Positions 52,527 through 61,700 are shown, numbered from the stretch's first letter. The stretch: 64,000 nt of DNA from Nesterenkonia sp. E16_10 (GCF_017347085.1 NZ_JADPSA010000013.1:1-64000); one strand, 5' to 3'. The notes: generated from the letters alone by a model not told the origin. Program-made: numbers and translations.

Positions 52527-54131
52527 TCATCTCGCAGTCACCAGCAGCCGGCTCTCCGGCCCCGGCTCCAGCAGTCGCTGCGCCCGATCGTGATGGGCCT
52601 GCCGCTTCTCCTGGTCCATCTTCTCCAGCAGCGAGACCACCATCTTCGCGCGCGGGTTGGCCTCGAAGACCTCGCGATGATCCCGGATGAAGGTCCAGTA
52701 GAGCCCGTCCCACGCATCGGCCCAGTCGCCCGGCGGGAGATCGGACATCTTGCGCAGGTAGTTGCTGCCCGAGACGTAGGGCTTGGTGGTGATCGCCTCC
52801 CCGGCTGCGAACTGGCTCATCGCGTAGACGTTGGGGACCATCACCCAGTCGTAGGCGTCGATGAAGAGCTCCATGAACCACTCGTAGACCGCGTCGGGGT
52901 GGATCCGCAGCAGCGACATCGCGTTGCCCAGCACCATCAGGCGTTCAATGTGATGGGCATACCCGGTGGCCAGCACGCGGGAGATCACCAGGTCCACCGG
53001 GGCCAGGCCGGTGGACGCGTCCCACCAGCCCTCCCCCAGCGTGTTGCGGTGCTCGAGCCGATTGGCGCTGCGCAGCTGCCGGCCCCGGGTGCGGTAGGTC
53101 GCGCGCATGTACTCTCGCCAGCCGATGACCTGTCGGATGAATCCCTCCACCGAGGCCAGCGGCGTGGACTCCTCGGCAGCCTCCAGCACCGCATCCACCA
53201 CCTCACGGGGATCCAGCAATCCGATGTTCAGCGCCGGAGTCAGCAGCCCGTGGGCGATGAACGGGTGCTCGGCGGAGATCGCATCCTCGTAGGGGCCGAA
53301 GTCGTTCAGCCGCTGACTCACGAACTCGCGCAGATGTTCCCGGGCCTCCTGCGCGCTGGTGGGCCAGGCGAACAGTCCCGGATCTCCCGGGGCGTCCGGA
53401 AACTCCTCGCGCACCCAGGCGATGGCGCGCTCGACGTCGCCTCCGTCCTCCTCGACCGGGCTGTCCTGGGGTGCACCGTCCTCACCGGTGACCGCGTCCA
53501 GATCGAACATCGACTCACGCTGCAGGATCGGGTGCTGCGCGAAGCGCTCCACGCGGGGTGGGGTGTAGCCGCGCGGGAGCTTCTTGCGGTTCTCCGCGTC
53601 GAAGGACCACTTCCCGCCCACCGGTTCTCCCTCGGCGTCGAGCAGCAGCTTGAACCGGCGGCGCTGCCAGACGTAGAAGTCATGCATCCGGGCCGGGTGT
53701 GCGGCGAACCAGTCATCGACCTGCGCGCGACTGGTCAGGAAGTTCGGGGTCTCCAGCACGTCCTGGCTGCGCAGCCAGCAGCCGCCCTCCTCCAGGGCGG
53801 CGCGCAGATCCTGCTCCAGCCAGTCGTCGACCACGTCATAGACGCTCACCTGTTCCGGGGCCAGCTCCTGGATCAGTTCCACCAGCTGCGCGTGGGAGCT
53901 GCGCTCGGCATGGCTGCGCAGCACCTTCACCTGGTGACCACGGGCGCGCAGACGCCGCGCGAACCGGTCCATCGAGGCGCGGTGCAGCACCAGCTTCTGC
54001 GCGTGGAAACAGTACTGCCGGAACATCAGGTCATGTTCTATCAGCACGAACACCGTGTCAGGGTCGGCCTCGAGGTGTTCCTCGAAGAGCTGATGCGGCA
54101 GCACCAGTCGCAGGGCCGGGGAGCTCGTCAT
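52527..54131 (-). CDS. Cryptochrome/photolyase of the FeS-BCP type lacking cluster cysteines
   Basis: A 534-residue flavoprotein of the prokaryotic (6-4) photolyase/CryPro family. The N-terminal antenna domain (LRLVLPHQLFEEH, VFVLIEHDLMFRQY) and the C-terminal FAD domain (GFIRQVIGWREYMRATYR, TGYAHHIERLMVLGNAMSLLRI, FIDAYDWVMVPNVYAMSQFAAG, KPYVSGSNYLRKMSD) are all typical. However, known members bind a 4Fe-4S cluster with four cysteines in the C-terminal half, and here that half has no cysteine: the region after KMSD is shortened to LPPGDWADAWDGLYW. It therefore probably lacks the cluster. It ends the minus-strand cluster downstream of the amine-oxidase gene. Confidence 0.92.
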   Translation of the reverse strand: MTSSPALRLVLPHQLFEEHLEADPDTVFVLIEHDLMFRQYCFHAQKLVLHRASMDRFARRLRARGHQVKVLRSHAERSSHAQLVELIQELAPEQVSVYDVVDDWLEQDLRAALEEGGCWLRSQDVLETPNFLTSRAQVDDWFAAHPARMHDFYVWQRRRFKLLLDAEGEPVGGKWSFDAENRKKLPRGYTPPRVERFAQHPILQRESMFDLDAVTGEDGAPQDSPVEEDGGDVERAIAWVREEFPDAPGDPGLFAWPTSAQEAREHLREFVSQRLNDFGPYEDAISAEHPFIAHGLLTPALNIGLLDPREVVDAVLEAAEESTPLASVEGFIRQVIGWREYMRATYRTRGRQLRSANRLEHRNTLGEGWWDASTGLAPVDLVISRVLATGYAHHIERLMVLGNAMSLLRIHPDAVYEWFMELFIDAYDWVMVPNVYAMSQFAAGEAITTKPYVSGSNYLRKMSDLPPGDWADAWDGLYWTFIRDHREVFEANPRAKMVVSLLEKMDQEKRQAHHDRAQRLLEPGPESRLLVTAR

Positions 54132-54135
54132 GGGC

Positions 54136-55392
54136 TCAGCCGGCGAGCAGGCGGGTCACCGACTGCCCGGCCTGGTCCCCGGAGGTCAGCGCGCCCTGGA
54201 TCGAGCCGTGGTCACGGTGGTCCCCGGCGATGAGCACCCGCTCGCCCACGCGCTGCGGGCTGGCCTCGTGAAGCGGCGGGTGTTGCACCGGGAGCGTGTG
54301 CTCCACGATGTGATGGGTCAGCAGCTCCCAGTCTGCGGTGGAGCTCTGATAGAGCCGTTCCAGTTCCCGGCGCACGGCGGCCTCCTCGGCGAGCCCGTCG
54401 GGCCGGTCGAGCAGGGTCGTGGCCTGGATCAGGTGCTGACCCTCCGGCGCGTAGGAGGGGGCGGCCTGGGAGATCACCGCGGTGTTCCAGATCGGACCGG
54501 CGGGGCCTCCGCCGCGCCGGGTGGCGTCGAGCATCAGGAACGGTCCGGCCTGGGGAAGCTCCGGGGCGCGGAACCACCAGGTGGTCAGGCCGTGGGTGGG
54601 CAGGGCCGGCTGATCGGTGAGCTCGGGAAGGTCCTGGGGGCCCACGGCCAGGACGGCGGCGCGTGCTCGCAGCGTCCCGGTATCGGTGCTGACCTGGACG
54701 CCGTCGGCGGTGTGCCGCAGGTCCCGGGCCGGCATGTTCAGCTGCACCGGCTCCAGCAGCCAGCTGGCCAGCTGTTCCGGAAGCGCCTGCATGCCCTCGC
54801 GCGGCAGGCCGGGGGCGCCGAGGGCGAACCAGCGGACCAGCAGCCGGACGTAGTTCGCCGAGCTCTGCCCGGTGCTGTCGGCCAGGACCCCGGCCAGAAA
54901 CGTGTCGAGCACGTCCCGGCGCAGCCGTCCGGTGAGCCCGGCGGCCTCAAAGGACTCGTGCAGCGTCGCGTCCTGCGCCGGACGCGGACCGGTGGCAGGC
55001 TGTCGCAGGGTCGGGGCGAGCCAGCGGGCGAAGGCGAGCAGATCCGAGACCGGGGTGTGGCTGCTGCCCAGGGTGGCCAGGGCGTGCTGCGGGTGCCGCA
55101 GCGGATGCGCCAGCGTGGTGGTCTTCGTGGCGGTCCGGATCACCGCCCCCACACCGAACTGCTGCAGGCCGAGCGCGTCGACGTCGATCCAGTCCCGCAC
55201 CGCCGGATAGGCCGGGTTCAGCACCTGGAATCCTCGGTCGCAGCGGAAGCCGTCGATCAGGTCGGTGCGCACCCGTCCGCCCACGGCGTCTGAGGCTTCG
55301 AGCACGGTCACTCGGTGTCCGTTGCGCTGCAGCCGCCGGGCGCACTGCAGTCCGGCGAGTCCTGCGCCGATGACTATGACGTCGGTGTCCAT
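54136..55392 (-). CDS. FAD-dependent amine oxidase/desaturase-like protein
   Basis: A 418-residue flavoprotein: the FAD-binding VIVIGAGLAGLQCARRLQRNG (about 5-25) and VTVLEASDAVGGRVRTD (about 28-44), and the C-terminal AGDHRDHGSIQGALTSGDQAG that closes the FAD site. This is the protoporphyrinogen-oxidase/phytoene-desaturase superfamily; the actual substrate is unknown. It starts only 4 bases upstream of the photolyase gene in transcription order, suggesting a shared role, perhaps in light-related pigment chemistry. It overlaps the membrane-protein gene upstream by 19 bases. Confidence 0.85.
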   Translation of the reverse strand: MDTDVIVIGAGLAGLQCARRLQRNGHRVTVLEASDAVGGRVRTDLIDGFRCDRGFQVLNPAYPAVRDWIDVDALGLQQFGVGAVIRTATKTTTLAHPLRHPQHALATLGSSHTPVSDLLAFARWLAPTLRQPATGPRPAQDATLHESFEAAGLTGRLRRDVLDTFLAGVLADSTGQSSANYVRLLVRWFALGAPGLPREGMQALPEQLASWLLEPVQLNMPARDLRHTADGVQVSTDTGTLRARAAVLAVGPQDLPELTDQPALPTHGLTTWWFRAPELPQAGPFLMLDATRRGGGPAGPIWNTAVISQAAPSYAPEGQHLIQATTLLDRPDGLAEEAAVRRELERLYQSSTADWELLTHHIVEHTLPVQHPPLHEASPQRVGERVLIAGDHRDHGSIQGALTSGDQAGQSVTRLLAG

Positions 55393-56033
55393 GAGTCTCC
55401 ATCCTGTGGCCTGGAGGTCAGTCTAGGCGGAGCGTCTGACACGGACCGGCCGCGGCGGGCAGCCCGATCGGAGCGCAGGTGCAGCACCACGACGACGCCG
55501 ACCGCCACCGATCCGATCCCACCGGCGGCCATATCCCCGATGGTGTCGGTGTAGGTCACGGAGATGTCCGGGGTGATGAAGATGAAGCCGAGCCACTCCA
55601 CCATCTCCCACACCGCACTCAGCGCCAGGCCGAGCGTGGCGGTGAGCAGGACACCGACCGTGGCGGCGAGCGGGCTGGCCCGCGGGTCCGCCACCACCTG
55701 AGAGCGCAGCAACACGACGTAGAGCCCGGCGGCCAGCACCGCGGTGCAGAAGAAGTGCACCAGCAGGTCCCAGTTCGGGATGCGCGTGTAGAGGTCGAAG
55801 ACGTTGCTCCAGGCCGCGATCAGAAGGATCACCGAGACGGCGAGGTCTGCCGCCGCCGGGAAGCCCAGGAAGCGTGGCGCGAAGAGTCCCGGCAGAGCGA
55901 AGGCGAGGATCCCGGCGTCGGTCGGCTCGAAGAACACCGCGGCCAGCACCACGCCCAGGACGCCGAGGCCGCGCAGAATATCGGCGGCGTACTCGGCGGG
56001 GCTCCGCGGAGCACGCAGGAAGTTCTCGATCAT
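55374..56033 (-). CDS. Six-helix membrane protein of unknown function (DUF2238-like)
   Basis: A 219-residue integral membrane protein with about six hydrophobic segments beginning ILRGLGVLGVVLAAVFFEP. The segment IPNWDLLVHFFCTAVLAAGLY (a conserved polar DLLVHF inside the membrane) and WEMVEWLGFIFITPDIS resemble DUF2238/YjdF-type proteins. No function is known. The ATG at 56033 overlaps the upstream nuclease stop by ATGA, which fixes the start despite a long open frame upstream. Confidence 0.78.
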   Translation of the reverse strand: MIENFLRAPRSPAEYAADILRGLGVLGVVLAAVFFEPTDAGILAFALPGLFAPRFLGFPAAADLAVSVILLIAAWSNVFDLYTRIPNWDLLVHFFCTAVLAAGLYVVLLRSQVVADPRASPLAATVGVLLTATLGLALSAVWEMVEWLGFIFITPDISVTYTDTIGDMAAGGIGSVAVGVVVVLHLRSDRAARRGRSVSDAPPRLTSRPQDGDSWTPTS

Positions 56034-56941
56034 CCGGCGTCGCCCTCCTGCGGAAGGTGCAGCACGGCGTGGACCGGCAGGTGATCCGAGGGCCATCCGC
56101 CGTGGTGCCGCGCGGGGTTGATCGCCGCGCGGGCCACGTCCACCTCGGGTGAGGCCATGATCCAGTCGATCCGGGGCCGGCCCACGCGCGGGGTCCGGTA
56201 GTCGGCGAAGGTCCCCCATTCCTGGCTGTCCCTCTGCGCGGCGGCCGCCCAGGTGTCGGCGAGGCCACCGTCCTGCAGCAGCCTCTTCACCGGCGCGCTG
56301 CCCGGGCGAGCGTTGAGATCGGCCAGGAACACCGCCGGCAGCGGGCTGTCGGTCACCAGGTCCCGGATGCTCTGGGCGGCACGCAGACGGGAGCGGTGCG
56401 AGAGGTGGTCCAGGTGGGTGTTCAGGGCGCGGAAGGTCCTGGAGGTCATCCGGTCGTGGAAGGTCGCTGCGACCAGGCTTCGCGGGATGAGGTTGCCCCA
56501 GGAGCGGGAGCCGGGGTGGTGTGGGGTGTCCGAGAGTGCGCGCTGTTCCCAGTCGATGAGCTCGAGGCGGTCTGCGTCGTAGTAGATCGGCGAGGCCTCA
56601 CCCGTGGCGCGCCGACCTCGTCCGTGCCCGACATGCGCATAGGCGCCGCCCAGTGCCTCGGCGACGAATCTGGCCTGATCCGGCAGGGCTTCCTGGACGC
56701 CGAGCAACGTCGGGCGTTCGGCCTGCAGCAGGCTGCGCAGCCCGGGGGCGCGACGCTGCCAGCGGTCGGCCCGGCGCGGAGTCAGCGCGAAGGTCCGACG
56801 CCGGATGTTCCAGCTCATCACGTGGAGCCCGGGGGCCGGGACGGGGCCGATCAGCGCGGCACCCGCAGCGGCGGAGCGTTCGCCGGTGGAGGACTCGGGC
56901 CCCACGGAGCGGGTCTCCGCGGGCCGGTCTGGGGTCATCAT
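56030..56941 (-). CDS. Endonuclease/exonuclease/phosphatase family hydrolase
   Basis: A 303-residue metal-dependent hydrolase of the EEP fold. The motifs are HVMSWNIRRR (first Asn about residue 45), LLGVQEALPDQ (metal-binding Glu), ALNTHLDHLS (catalytic His), VFLADLNARPGS (Asp-x-Asn) and the C-terminal WPSDHLPVHAVLHL (Asp-His). Substrates in this family range from DNA to phosphoinositides and cannot be fixed. It overlaps the GT2 gene upstream and the membrane-protein gene downstream by ATGA. Confidence 0.9.
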   Translation of the reverse strand: MMTPDRPAETRSVGPESSTGERSAAAGAALIGPVPAPGLHVMSWNIRRRTFALTPRRADRWQRRAPGLRSLLQAERPTLLGVQEALPDQARFVAEALGGAYAHVGHGRGRRATGEASPIYYDADRLELIDWEQRALSDTPHHPGSRSWGNLIPRSLVAATFHDRMTSRTFRALNTHLDHLSHRSRLRAAQSIRDLVTDSPLPAVFLADLNARPGSAPVKRLLQDGGLADTWAAAAQRDSQEWGTFADYRTPRVGRPRIDWIMASPEVDVARAAINPARHHGGWPSDHLPVHAVLHLPQEGDAG

Positions 56942-57738
56942 GGGCGCTCACCTCCCGGTGCTGTGAACTGACCGCGGCGGCGCAGCGAGGCTCGACGCCA
57001 CCGGAAGGGTGGGAACTCCTGGGGCCAGTGCACCGTCACGGACCGGAATCCGCGCTTGATCCGGCGTCGAAAGGCTCTGGCGTCCTTGAACGGGCGCATC
57101 GAGATGCCCATCGGTTCGCCGCCCATCTGACCGAGCCGGTGACGCTCCCCGAGGTGGAAGGACAGGTCCAGATCGTCGTGGATCTCGGGGTCGTCGCGGT
57201 GCACCTGGAGGCGCACCTGTTCCCAGGCTTCGCGGCGCATGGCCAGGTTGGACCCGAAGAGCGGGCGGTGCCCCAGCGCAGGGATGGAGAAGTTCATATA
57301 GGCGAAGAGGTAGGCGCGCACCAGGGGACGTCGCAGCGGCACCGGTCCGTCGATGAACACGGCCGGTCCGGTCAGCGCCGCAACATCGGGATGCTCCTCG
57401 AAGGCGGTGATCACGTCCTGGATCCATCGAGGTCCTGGAACGCAGTCCGCGTCCAGCCGCAGGATCAGGTCCCCGGTGGCGGCGTCGTAGCCGGTGGCGC
57501 TCGCCGCAGGGATGCCGGGCTGCAGGCAGCTCACCACGATGGCGCCGGCGGCTCTCCCGGCAGCGGCAGAGTCATCGGCGGAGGCGTTGTCGACCACGAT
57601 GATCTCCTCGGCGGTCCGGGTCTGCGCCGCCAGTGCCGCGAGGCAGACGGTGAGCTCCGCGCTGTCGTCCTTGACCGGGATGACCACCGAGACGGTCACC
57701 GGCCCGTCATGTTCTGCAGCCATCGCCACCTGTCTCAT
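56938..57738 (-). CDS. Glycosyltransferase family 2
   Basis: Cytoplasmic GT-A transferase, 266 residues. Features are VSVVIPVKDDSAELTVCL (about 14-31), the first metal/nucleotide region VVDNASADDS, the DXD-like LILRLDADCVPGPRW (Asp about 103), and MNFSIPALGHRPLFGSNLAMRREAW, typical of chain-extending GT2 proteins. No membrane segments, so it may add sugars to a lipid or carotenoid-like acceptor. Start ATG 57738 is preferred over 57723; upstream in-frame sequence lacks coding character. It heads the minus-strand unit that ends in the photolyase gene. Confidence 0.85.
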   Translation of the reverse strand: MRQVAMAAEHDGPVTVSVVIPVKDDSAELTVCLAALAAQTRTAEEIIVVDNASADDSAAAGRAAGAIVVSCLQPGIPAASATGYDAATGDLILRLDADCVPGPRWIQDVITAFEEHPDVAALTGPAVFIDGPVPLRRPLVRAYLFAYMNFSIPALGHRPLFGSNLAMRREAWEQVRLQVHRDDPEIHDDLDLSFHLGERHRLGQMGGEPMGISMRPFKDARAFRRRIKRGFRSVTVHWPQEFPPFRWRRASLRRRGQFTAPGGERP

Positions 57739-57896
57739 GAAGTCGGTCCATTGCACGCTTGCGCTGATGACCAAATCTACGCCGTCAGAGTTCAGGGTGC
57801 GCGACGCCGGGGGCGATCTGCGCTGGATAGGATGCTCTTGAACCGCCGCTGCTCCCCGGAGCATCGACCTCCCTGCGCTGATGACGAGGTTCCCTG

Positions 57897-58670
57897 ATGG
57901 CTTTCAACGCACTCTCCCCCGAGGCCCCGCCGTTGGGCGGCGCCGCCATCCTGCGGCAGCGCTGGAGTGAGGTGTCCTTCGTGCACTGGCGGGTCGACCC
58001 CGGCGTCGTCGAGCCCTATATGCCCCCGGGCTGTTCCCCGGACGTGTTGGATGGCAGCTCCTGGGTGGGGCTGATCGGTTTCCAGATGTCCAAGAGCTCC
58101 TTCCTGGGCGGGCCCGCCATTCCCTGGCTCGGGGACTTTCCGGAGGTCAACGTCCGGCTCTACTCCATCGACGAGCATGGTCGCCGCGGCGTGGTCTTCC
58201 GCAGCCTGGAGGCCTCCCATCTGATCCCGGTGCTGGTCGCGCGGGCCGCGTTCGGGCTGCGGTATCAGTGGGCGTCGATGAAGATTCGACAGCACGAGGG
58301 CGAGGTGGAGTACAGCACTCGCCGGCACGGCCAGCGCGCGGCCGCCTCCACCCTGCGTGTGCGCCCAGGGCACCGGTCCGGAGCCGACCCGGACCTGGCG
58401 CAGGACCCGGTGGCCAGCTTCCTGACCTCCCGCTGGGGCTTCCACGAACGGCACCTGGGGCGCACCCTCTACTGCCGCAACAGCCACGAACCCTGGCCGC
58501 TGCAGCCCGCCGAGCTGACCCACCTCGAGGACGGGCTGCTGGCCGCCGCGGGTTTCGACGGCCTCAGCGAGCGCGCTCCGGATTCGGTGCTCTACGCCCC
58601 CGAGGTCACCACGGTCTTCGCCGCCCCGCAGCGGGCACCCCGGCCGGCCCCGCCCGAGCGGCGGAGCTGA
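57897..58670 (+). CDS. DUF2071/YqjF-family protein
   Basis: A 257-residue protein of the YqjF/DUF2071 family, a beta-rich acetoacetate-decarboxylase-like fold of unknown function. Landmarks are LRQRWSEVSFVHWRVDPGVVEPYMPPG (about 19-45), SWVGLIGFQMSKS, FPEVNVRLYSIDEHGRRGVVFRSLEA, and FLTSRWGFHERHLGRTLYC. No catalytic residues can be named. It is divergent from the GT2 gene and 49 bases upstream of the GT1-like gene, so co-transcription with the latter is likely. Confidence 0.85.
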   Translation: MAFNALSPEAPPLGGAAILRQRWSEVSFVHWRVDPGVVEPYMPPGCSPDVLDGSSWVGLIGFQMSKSSFLGGPAIPWLGDFPEVNVRLYSIDEHGRRGVVFRSLEASHLIPVLVARAAFGLRYQWASMKIRQHEGEVEYSTRRHGQRAAASTLRVRPGHRSGADPDLAQDPVASFLTSRWGFHERHLGRTLYCRNSHEPWPLQPAELTHLEDGLLAAAGFDGLSERAPDSVLYAPEVTTVFAAPQRAPRPAPPERRS

Positions 58671-58719
58671 ACCGTGAGCCCGGTGTGGATGAGGATGCCG
58701 ATGAAAGCAGGTGAGTGAG

Positions 58720-59907
58720 ATGCGGATGCTGCTCGCGACGGCCGGATCACGGGGCGACGTGGAACCGTTCGCCGCCCTGGCCAGGCGCGCGATGCGTGCC
58801 GGGCATCAGGTGCGCCTGGTGGTTCCCGACCGTTCGGGGGCGGATCTCTCCGGGCTGGACGTGGTCAGCATGGGCGTGGACTACACCGCGCTGATCGAGC
58901 AGCAGGGGGTCTCGGTCACCGCCGCGATCCGCTCCTACCGCTCCACGGTGCAGCCGCTGATGCGGGCGGTGATCCTCGAATCCGCGCGGGCGGCATGGGA
59001 CTTCGAGCCCGAGGTGCTGGTGGCTCATCCGAAGATCCTCTCCGCCGGGCTGGTGGCCGACGCCCTCGGGATTCCTCACGCGCTGGTCGAGATCGTGCCG
59101 TCGATGACCCCGACGACCGCGTTTCCCGCCGCCGGCACCAGCAGCCGGGACCTGGGTCGGTTCAATCGGCACACCTACCGCGCCGCCAGCGCCGGTCGCG
59201 CGATGTTCCGTCGCGATCTGCGCGATGTCTCCCAGCTTCTCGGGCGCACTCCAGGTCCGGCGGCTCCGCCCGCGGCCACGCTGCTGCCGATCAGCGCGGC
59301 GCTCCTGGAGCGACCCAGCGACTGGCCCGAGACCGTGCATCTCACCGGCTCCTGGACCCTGGACCGGACAGATGCGCTTGCTGCCGAGACGGCCGACTTC
59401 ATCGCCGGCGGCGATTTCGTCTATGCCGGTTTCGGATCGATGTCCTCCGGGGACCCCGCGGCGCGGGCCCGGGAAGTCCTCGGCGGGATTCGCGAGGCCG
59501 GTCTCCGCGCGCTGCTGGTGACCGGGCTCGGTGGGCTCGCGGTGCCGACTGCGCTGCGCGGAGCCGACGTCCACGTGACCAGCTCCGTGGCTCACGACCC
59601 GGTGTTCGCGGCGGCCACGGCAGCGGTGCACCACGGCGGAATCGGCACCGTCCACGCGGCGACGGCGGCCGGGACGGTGTCGGTGCTGGCTCCCTTCATC
59701 GCCGATCAGCCGTTCTGGGGTGCCCGGCTGCGTGAGAAGGGCCTTGCTCCGGAACCGATCCCGCAGCGACGGCTGACCGCGGAACGGCTGAGTGCCGCGC
59801 TCTCCGGGGTCGAGCGCTTCCGCCCGGCGGTCCGCGCGGCCGCCCAGAGGATGGCGGAGGAAGACGGGACCGGCAGCGCGCTGCGGGTGCTCGAAGGGCT
59901 GCGCTGA
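58720..59907 (+). CDS. GT1-like glycosyltransferase
   Basis: A GT-B fold transferase similar to the sterol/macrolide glycosyltransferases. The N-terminus MRMLLATAGSRGDVEPFAALARRA is the classic G-S-R-G-D-V start of this subgroup; the C-terminal donor half has YAGFGSMSSGDPAA and HHGGIGTVHAATAAGTVSVLAPFIADQPFWG (nucleotide-sugar site). The acceptor is unknown; a lipid is likely. I chose the ATG at 58720 (395 residues) with AGGTGAG upstream; a GTG at 58711 gives three more residues. Confidence 0.9.
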   Translation: MRMLLATAGSRGDVEPFAALARRAMRAGHQVRLVVPDRSGADLSGLDVVSMGVDYTALIEQQGVSVTAAIRSYRSTVQPLMRAVILESARAAWDFEPEVLVAHPKILSAGLVADALGIPHALVEIVPSMTPTTAFPAAGTSSRDLGRFNRHTYRAASAGRAMFRRDLRDVSQLLGRTPGPAAPPAATLLPISAALLERPSDWPETVHLTGSWTLDRTDALAAETADFIAGGDFVYAGFGSMSSGDPAARAREVLGGIREAGLRALLVTGLGGLAVPTALRGADVHVTSSVAHDPVFAAATAAVHHGGIGTVHAATAAGTVSVLAPFIADQPFWGARLREKGLAPEPIPQRRLTAERLSAALSGVERFRPAVRAAAQRMAEEDGTGSALRVLEGLR

Positions 59908-59965
59908 GCGGAGCAGGGCCGGGCGGCGCACATGCCGCGCCGCCGCGTGCGGCAGACTGGAAGGC

Positions 59966-60406
59966 GTGGAAAACCTGCGCGTACCCCCGGGACCCGGGGC
60001 ACCCCATGGCCTGATCATCCCGGCCGGTGAGCTGCAGGAGCAGTTCTCGCATGCCTCGGGGCCCGGCGGCCAGGGCGTCAACACCACCGACTCCCGGGTC
60101 CAGCTCAGCCTGGACCTGGGGACGACGACGGCGCTCACCGAGGTCCAGCGCCGGCTGGCGCTGGAGCGGCTCGGCACCCGGGTGTCCGGCACGGTGCTCA
60201 CGATCAGCGCGGCCGAGCACCGCTCGCAGCGCAGGAATCGTACCGCGGCCCGTGAGCGGCTCTGCGAGCTGCTGCGCGAGGCCATCGCTCCCCCGGTCAT
60301 CCGGCGTCCCACGCGGCGGACCCGGGGTTCGCATCGACGGCGGCTCGCGGGCAAGCGGGAACGCTCGGAGATCAAGGCGAATCGGCGGCGACCTGGTCGC
60401 GACTGA
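59966..60406 (+). CDS. arfB: ArfB-like peptidyl-tRNA hydrolase for stalled ribosomes
   Basis: Rescues ribosomes stalled without a stop codon. The 146-residue protein has the GGQ release-factor motif in SGPGGQGVNTTDSRVQL (about residues 31-46) and a long basic C-terminal tail (RRTRGSHRRRLAGKRERSE) that in ArfB/YaeJ enters the empty mRNA channel. It has no codon-recognition domain, as expected. Start GTG 59966 is preceded by CAGACT at 7 bases, consistent with a leaderless transcript. Single gene. Confidence 0.92.
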   Translation: MENLRVPPGPGAPHGLIIPAGELQEQFSHASGPGGQGVNTTDSRVQLSLDLGTTTALTEVQRRLALERLGTRVSGTVLTISAAEHRSQRRNRTAARERLCELLREAIAPPVIRRPTRRTRGSHRRRLAGKRERSEIKANRRRPGRD

Positions 60407-60491
60407 GGTCAGCAACTCGTGATCGGCCGTGGAGGATCGGCGTACAGTCGGGACAGGAGCCGCCCCTGGCTCCCTCACGACGGGATTATCG

Positions 60492-61700
60492 ATGTCCAGC
60501 ACCACTTCCGCTTCCGCCGCCTCTGCCGAGACTCCGGAGACCCCATCTTCGAGCAACGGCCTGCTGACTCTCGGGGTGCTTGCGAACTCTTCGATGGAGA
60601 ACGAGCGCCGCTTGCCGATCCACCCGCATCACCTGGACCAGATCGACCCCGACCTGCGCGCCCGGATGGTGGTCGAGCGCGGCTACGGCTCGGACTTCCA
60701 ACTGGCACCGGACTACGTCGAATCCCGCGTGGGCCGGGTCGCTGAACGCGCCGAGGTCATGGAATCCGCCGACGTGCTGCTCCTGCCCAAGCCGCAGGCG
60801 GCGGATGTGACGGCGCTTCCTGCGGGCGGCATCCTCTGGGGCTGGCCGCACTGCGTCCAGGACGCCGGGCTGACGCAGACCGCGATCGAGAATCGGCTGA
60901 CGCTGATCGCCTTCGAGGCGATGAACCACTGGACCCCACGGGGTGACTTCAACCTGCATGTGTTCCACAAGAACAACGAGCTGGCCGGCTACTGCTCCGT
61001 GCTGCACGCGCTGAGCCTGATCGGCTCGACCGGGGACTACGGGCCCCGGCGCAGCGCGGTGGTGATCGGCTTCGGCGCCACCGCTCGAGGGGCGGTGACC
61101 GCGCTCAAGGCACAGGGGATCCATGACATCCAGGTCCTGACCCAGCGCGGCGCGACGGCGGTCGGCTCCCCGATCCATACCGCTCACATCACCCAGCTCA
61201 AGACCGAATCCGGCGCCTCACCCGAGAGCGAGGTCCTCACCTCGGCCGGGGACGTCCCGCTGCCGGAGTTCCTCGCATCCCACAACATCGTCGTGAACTG
61301 CACGCTCCAAGACGTCACCTCGCCGCTGACCTACCTGCGGACCAAGGATCTGGAGCGCTTCTCCGGGGGCAGCCTGATCATCGACGTCTCCTGCGATCCG
61401 GGGATGGGCTTCGAATGGGCGCAGACCACCACGTTCGACGACCCGATGTTCACCGTGGGCGAGGGAATCAACTACTACGCCGTGGACCACAGCCCGTCAT
61501 ACCTCTGGAACTCCGCGACCTGGGAGGTCAGCGCCGCGCTCCTGCCGTTCCTGCGCACCGTGATGGAGGGCCCCGCCACCTGGGCGAAGAGTCCGATCAT
61601 CTCCCGCGCCATCGAGATCAGCCAGGGCGAGATCCAGAACCCGAACATCCTGAGCTTCCAGCACCGGGAGCCGGCATACCCGCACCCCCGGACCGCGTAG
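60492..61700 (+). CDS. Alanine dehydrogenase/PNT-like NAD(P)-dependent dehydrogenase
   Basis: A 402-residue dehydrogenase with an alanine-dehydrogenase/transhydrogenase N-terminal domain (SMENERRLPIHPHHLDQI, about 38-55; VERGYGSDFQLAPDYV) and a central Rossmann domain (SAVVIGFGATARGAVTALKAQG). The GVxxExxxxExRxxxxP-like start of the family is present in altered form. The closest known activity may be N5-(carboxyethyl)ornithine synthase rather than alanine dehydrogenase; I cannot decide. Start ATG 60492 gives a Ser/Ala-rich 30-residue lead. A TACAGT element (60443-60448) and a GGAGCC/GGCTCC hairpin lie upstream. No clear operon partner. Confidence 0.75.
   Translation: MSSTTSASAASAETPETPSSSNGLLTLGVLANSSMENERRLPIHPHHLDQIDPDLRARMVVERGYGSDFQLAPDYVESRVGRVAERAEVMESADVLLLPKPQAADVTALPAGGILWGWPHCVQDAGLTQTAIENRLTLIAFEAMNHWTPRGDFNLHVFHKNNELAGYCSVLHALSLIGSTGDYGPRRSAVVIGFGATARGAVTALKAQGIHDIQVLTQRGATAVGSPIHTAHITQLKTESGASPESEVLTSAGDVPLPEFLASHNIVVNCTLQDVTSPLTYLRTKDLERFSGGSLIIDVSCDPGMGFEWAQTTTFDDPMFTVGEGINYYAVDHSPSYLWNSATWEVSAALLPFLRTVMEGPATWAKSPIISRAIEISQGEIQNPNILSFQHREPAYPHPRTA

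Noticed and set aside
60438-60480. Riboswitch upstream of the alanine-dehydrogenase-like gene
   Set aside because: Only a small GGAGCC/GGCTCC hairpin is visible, with no known riboswitch core.
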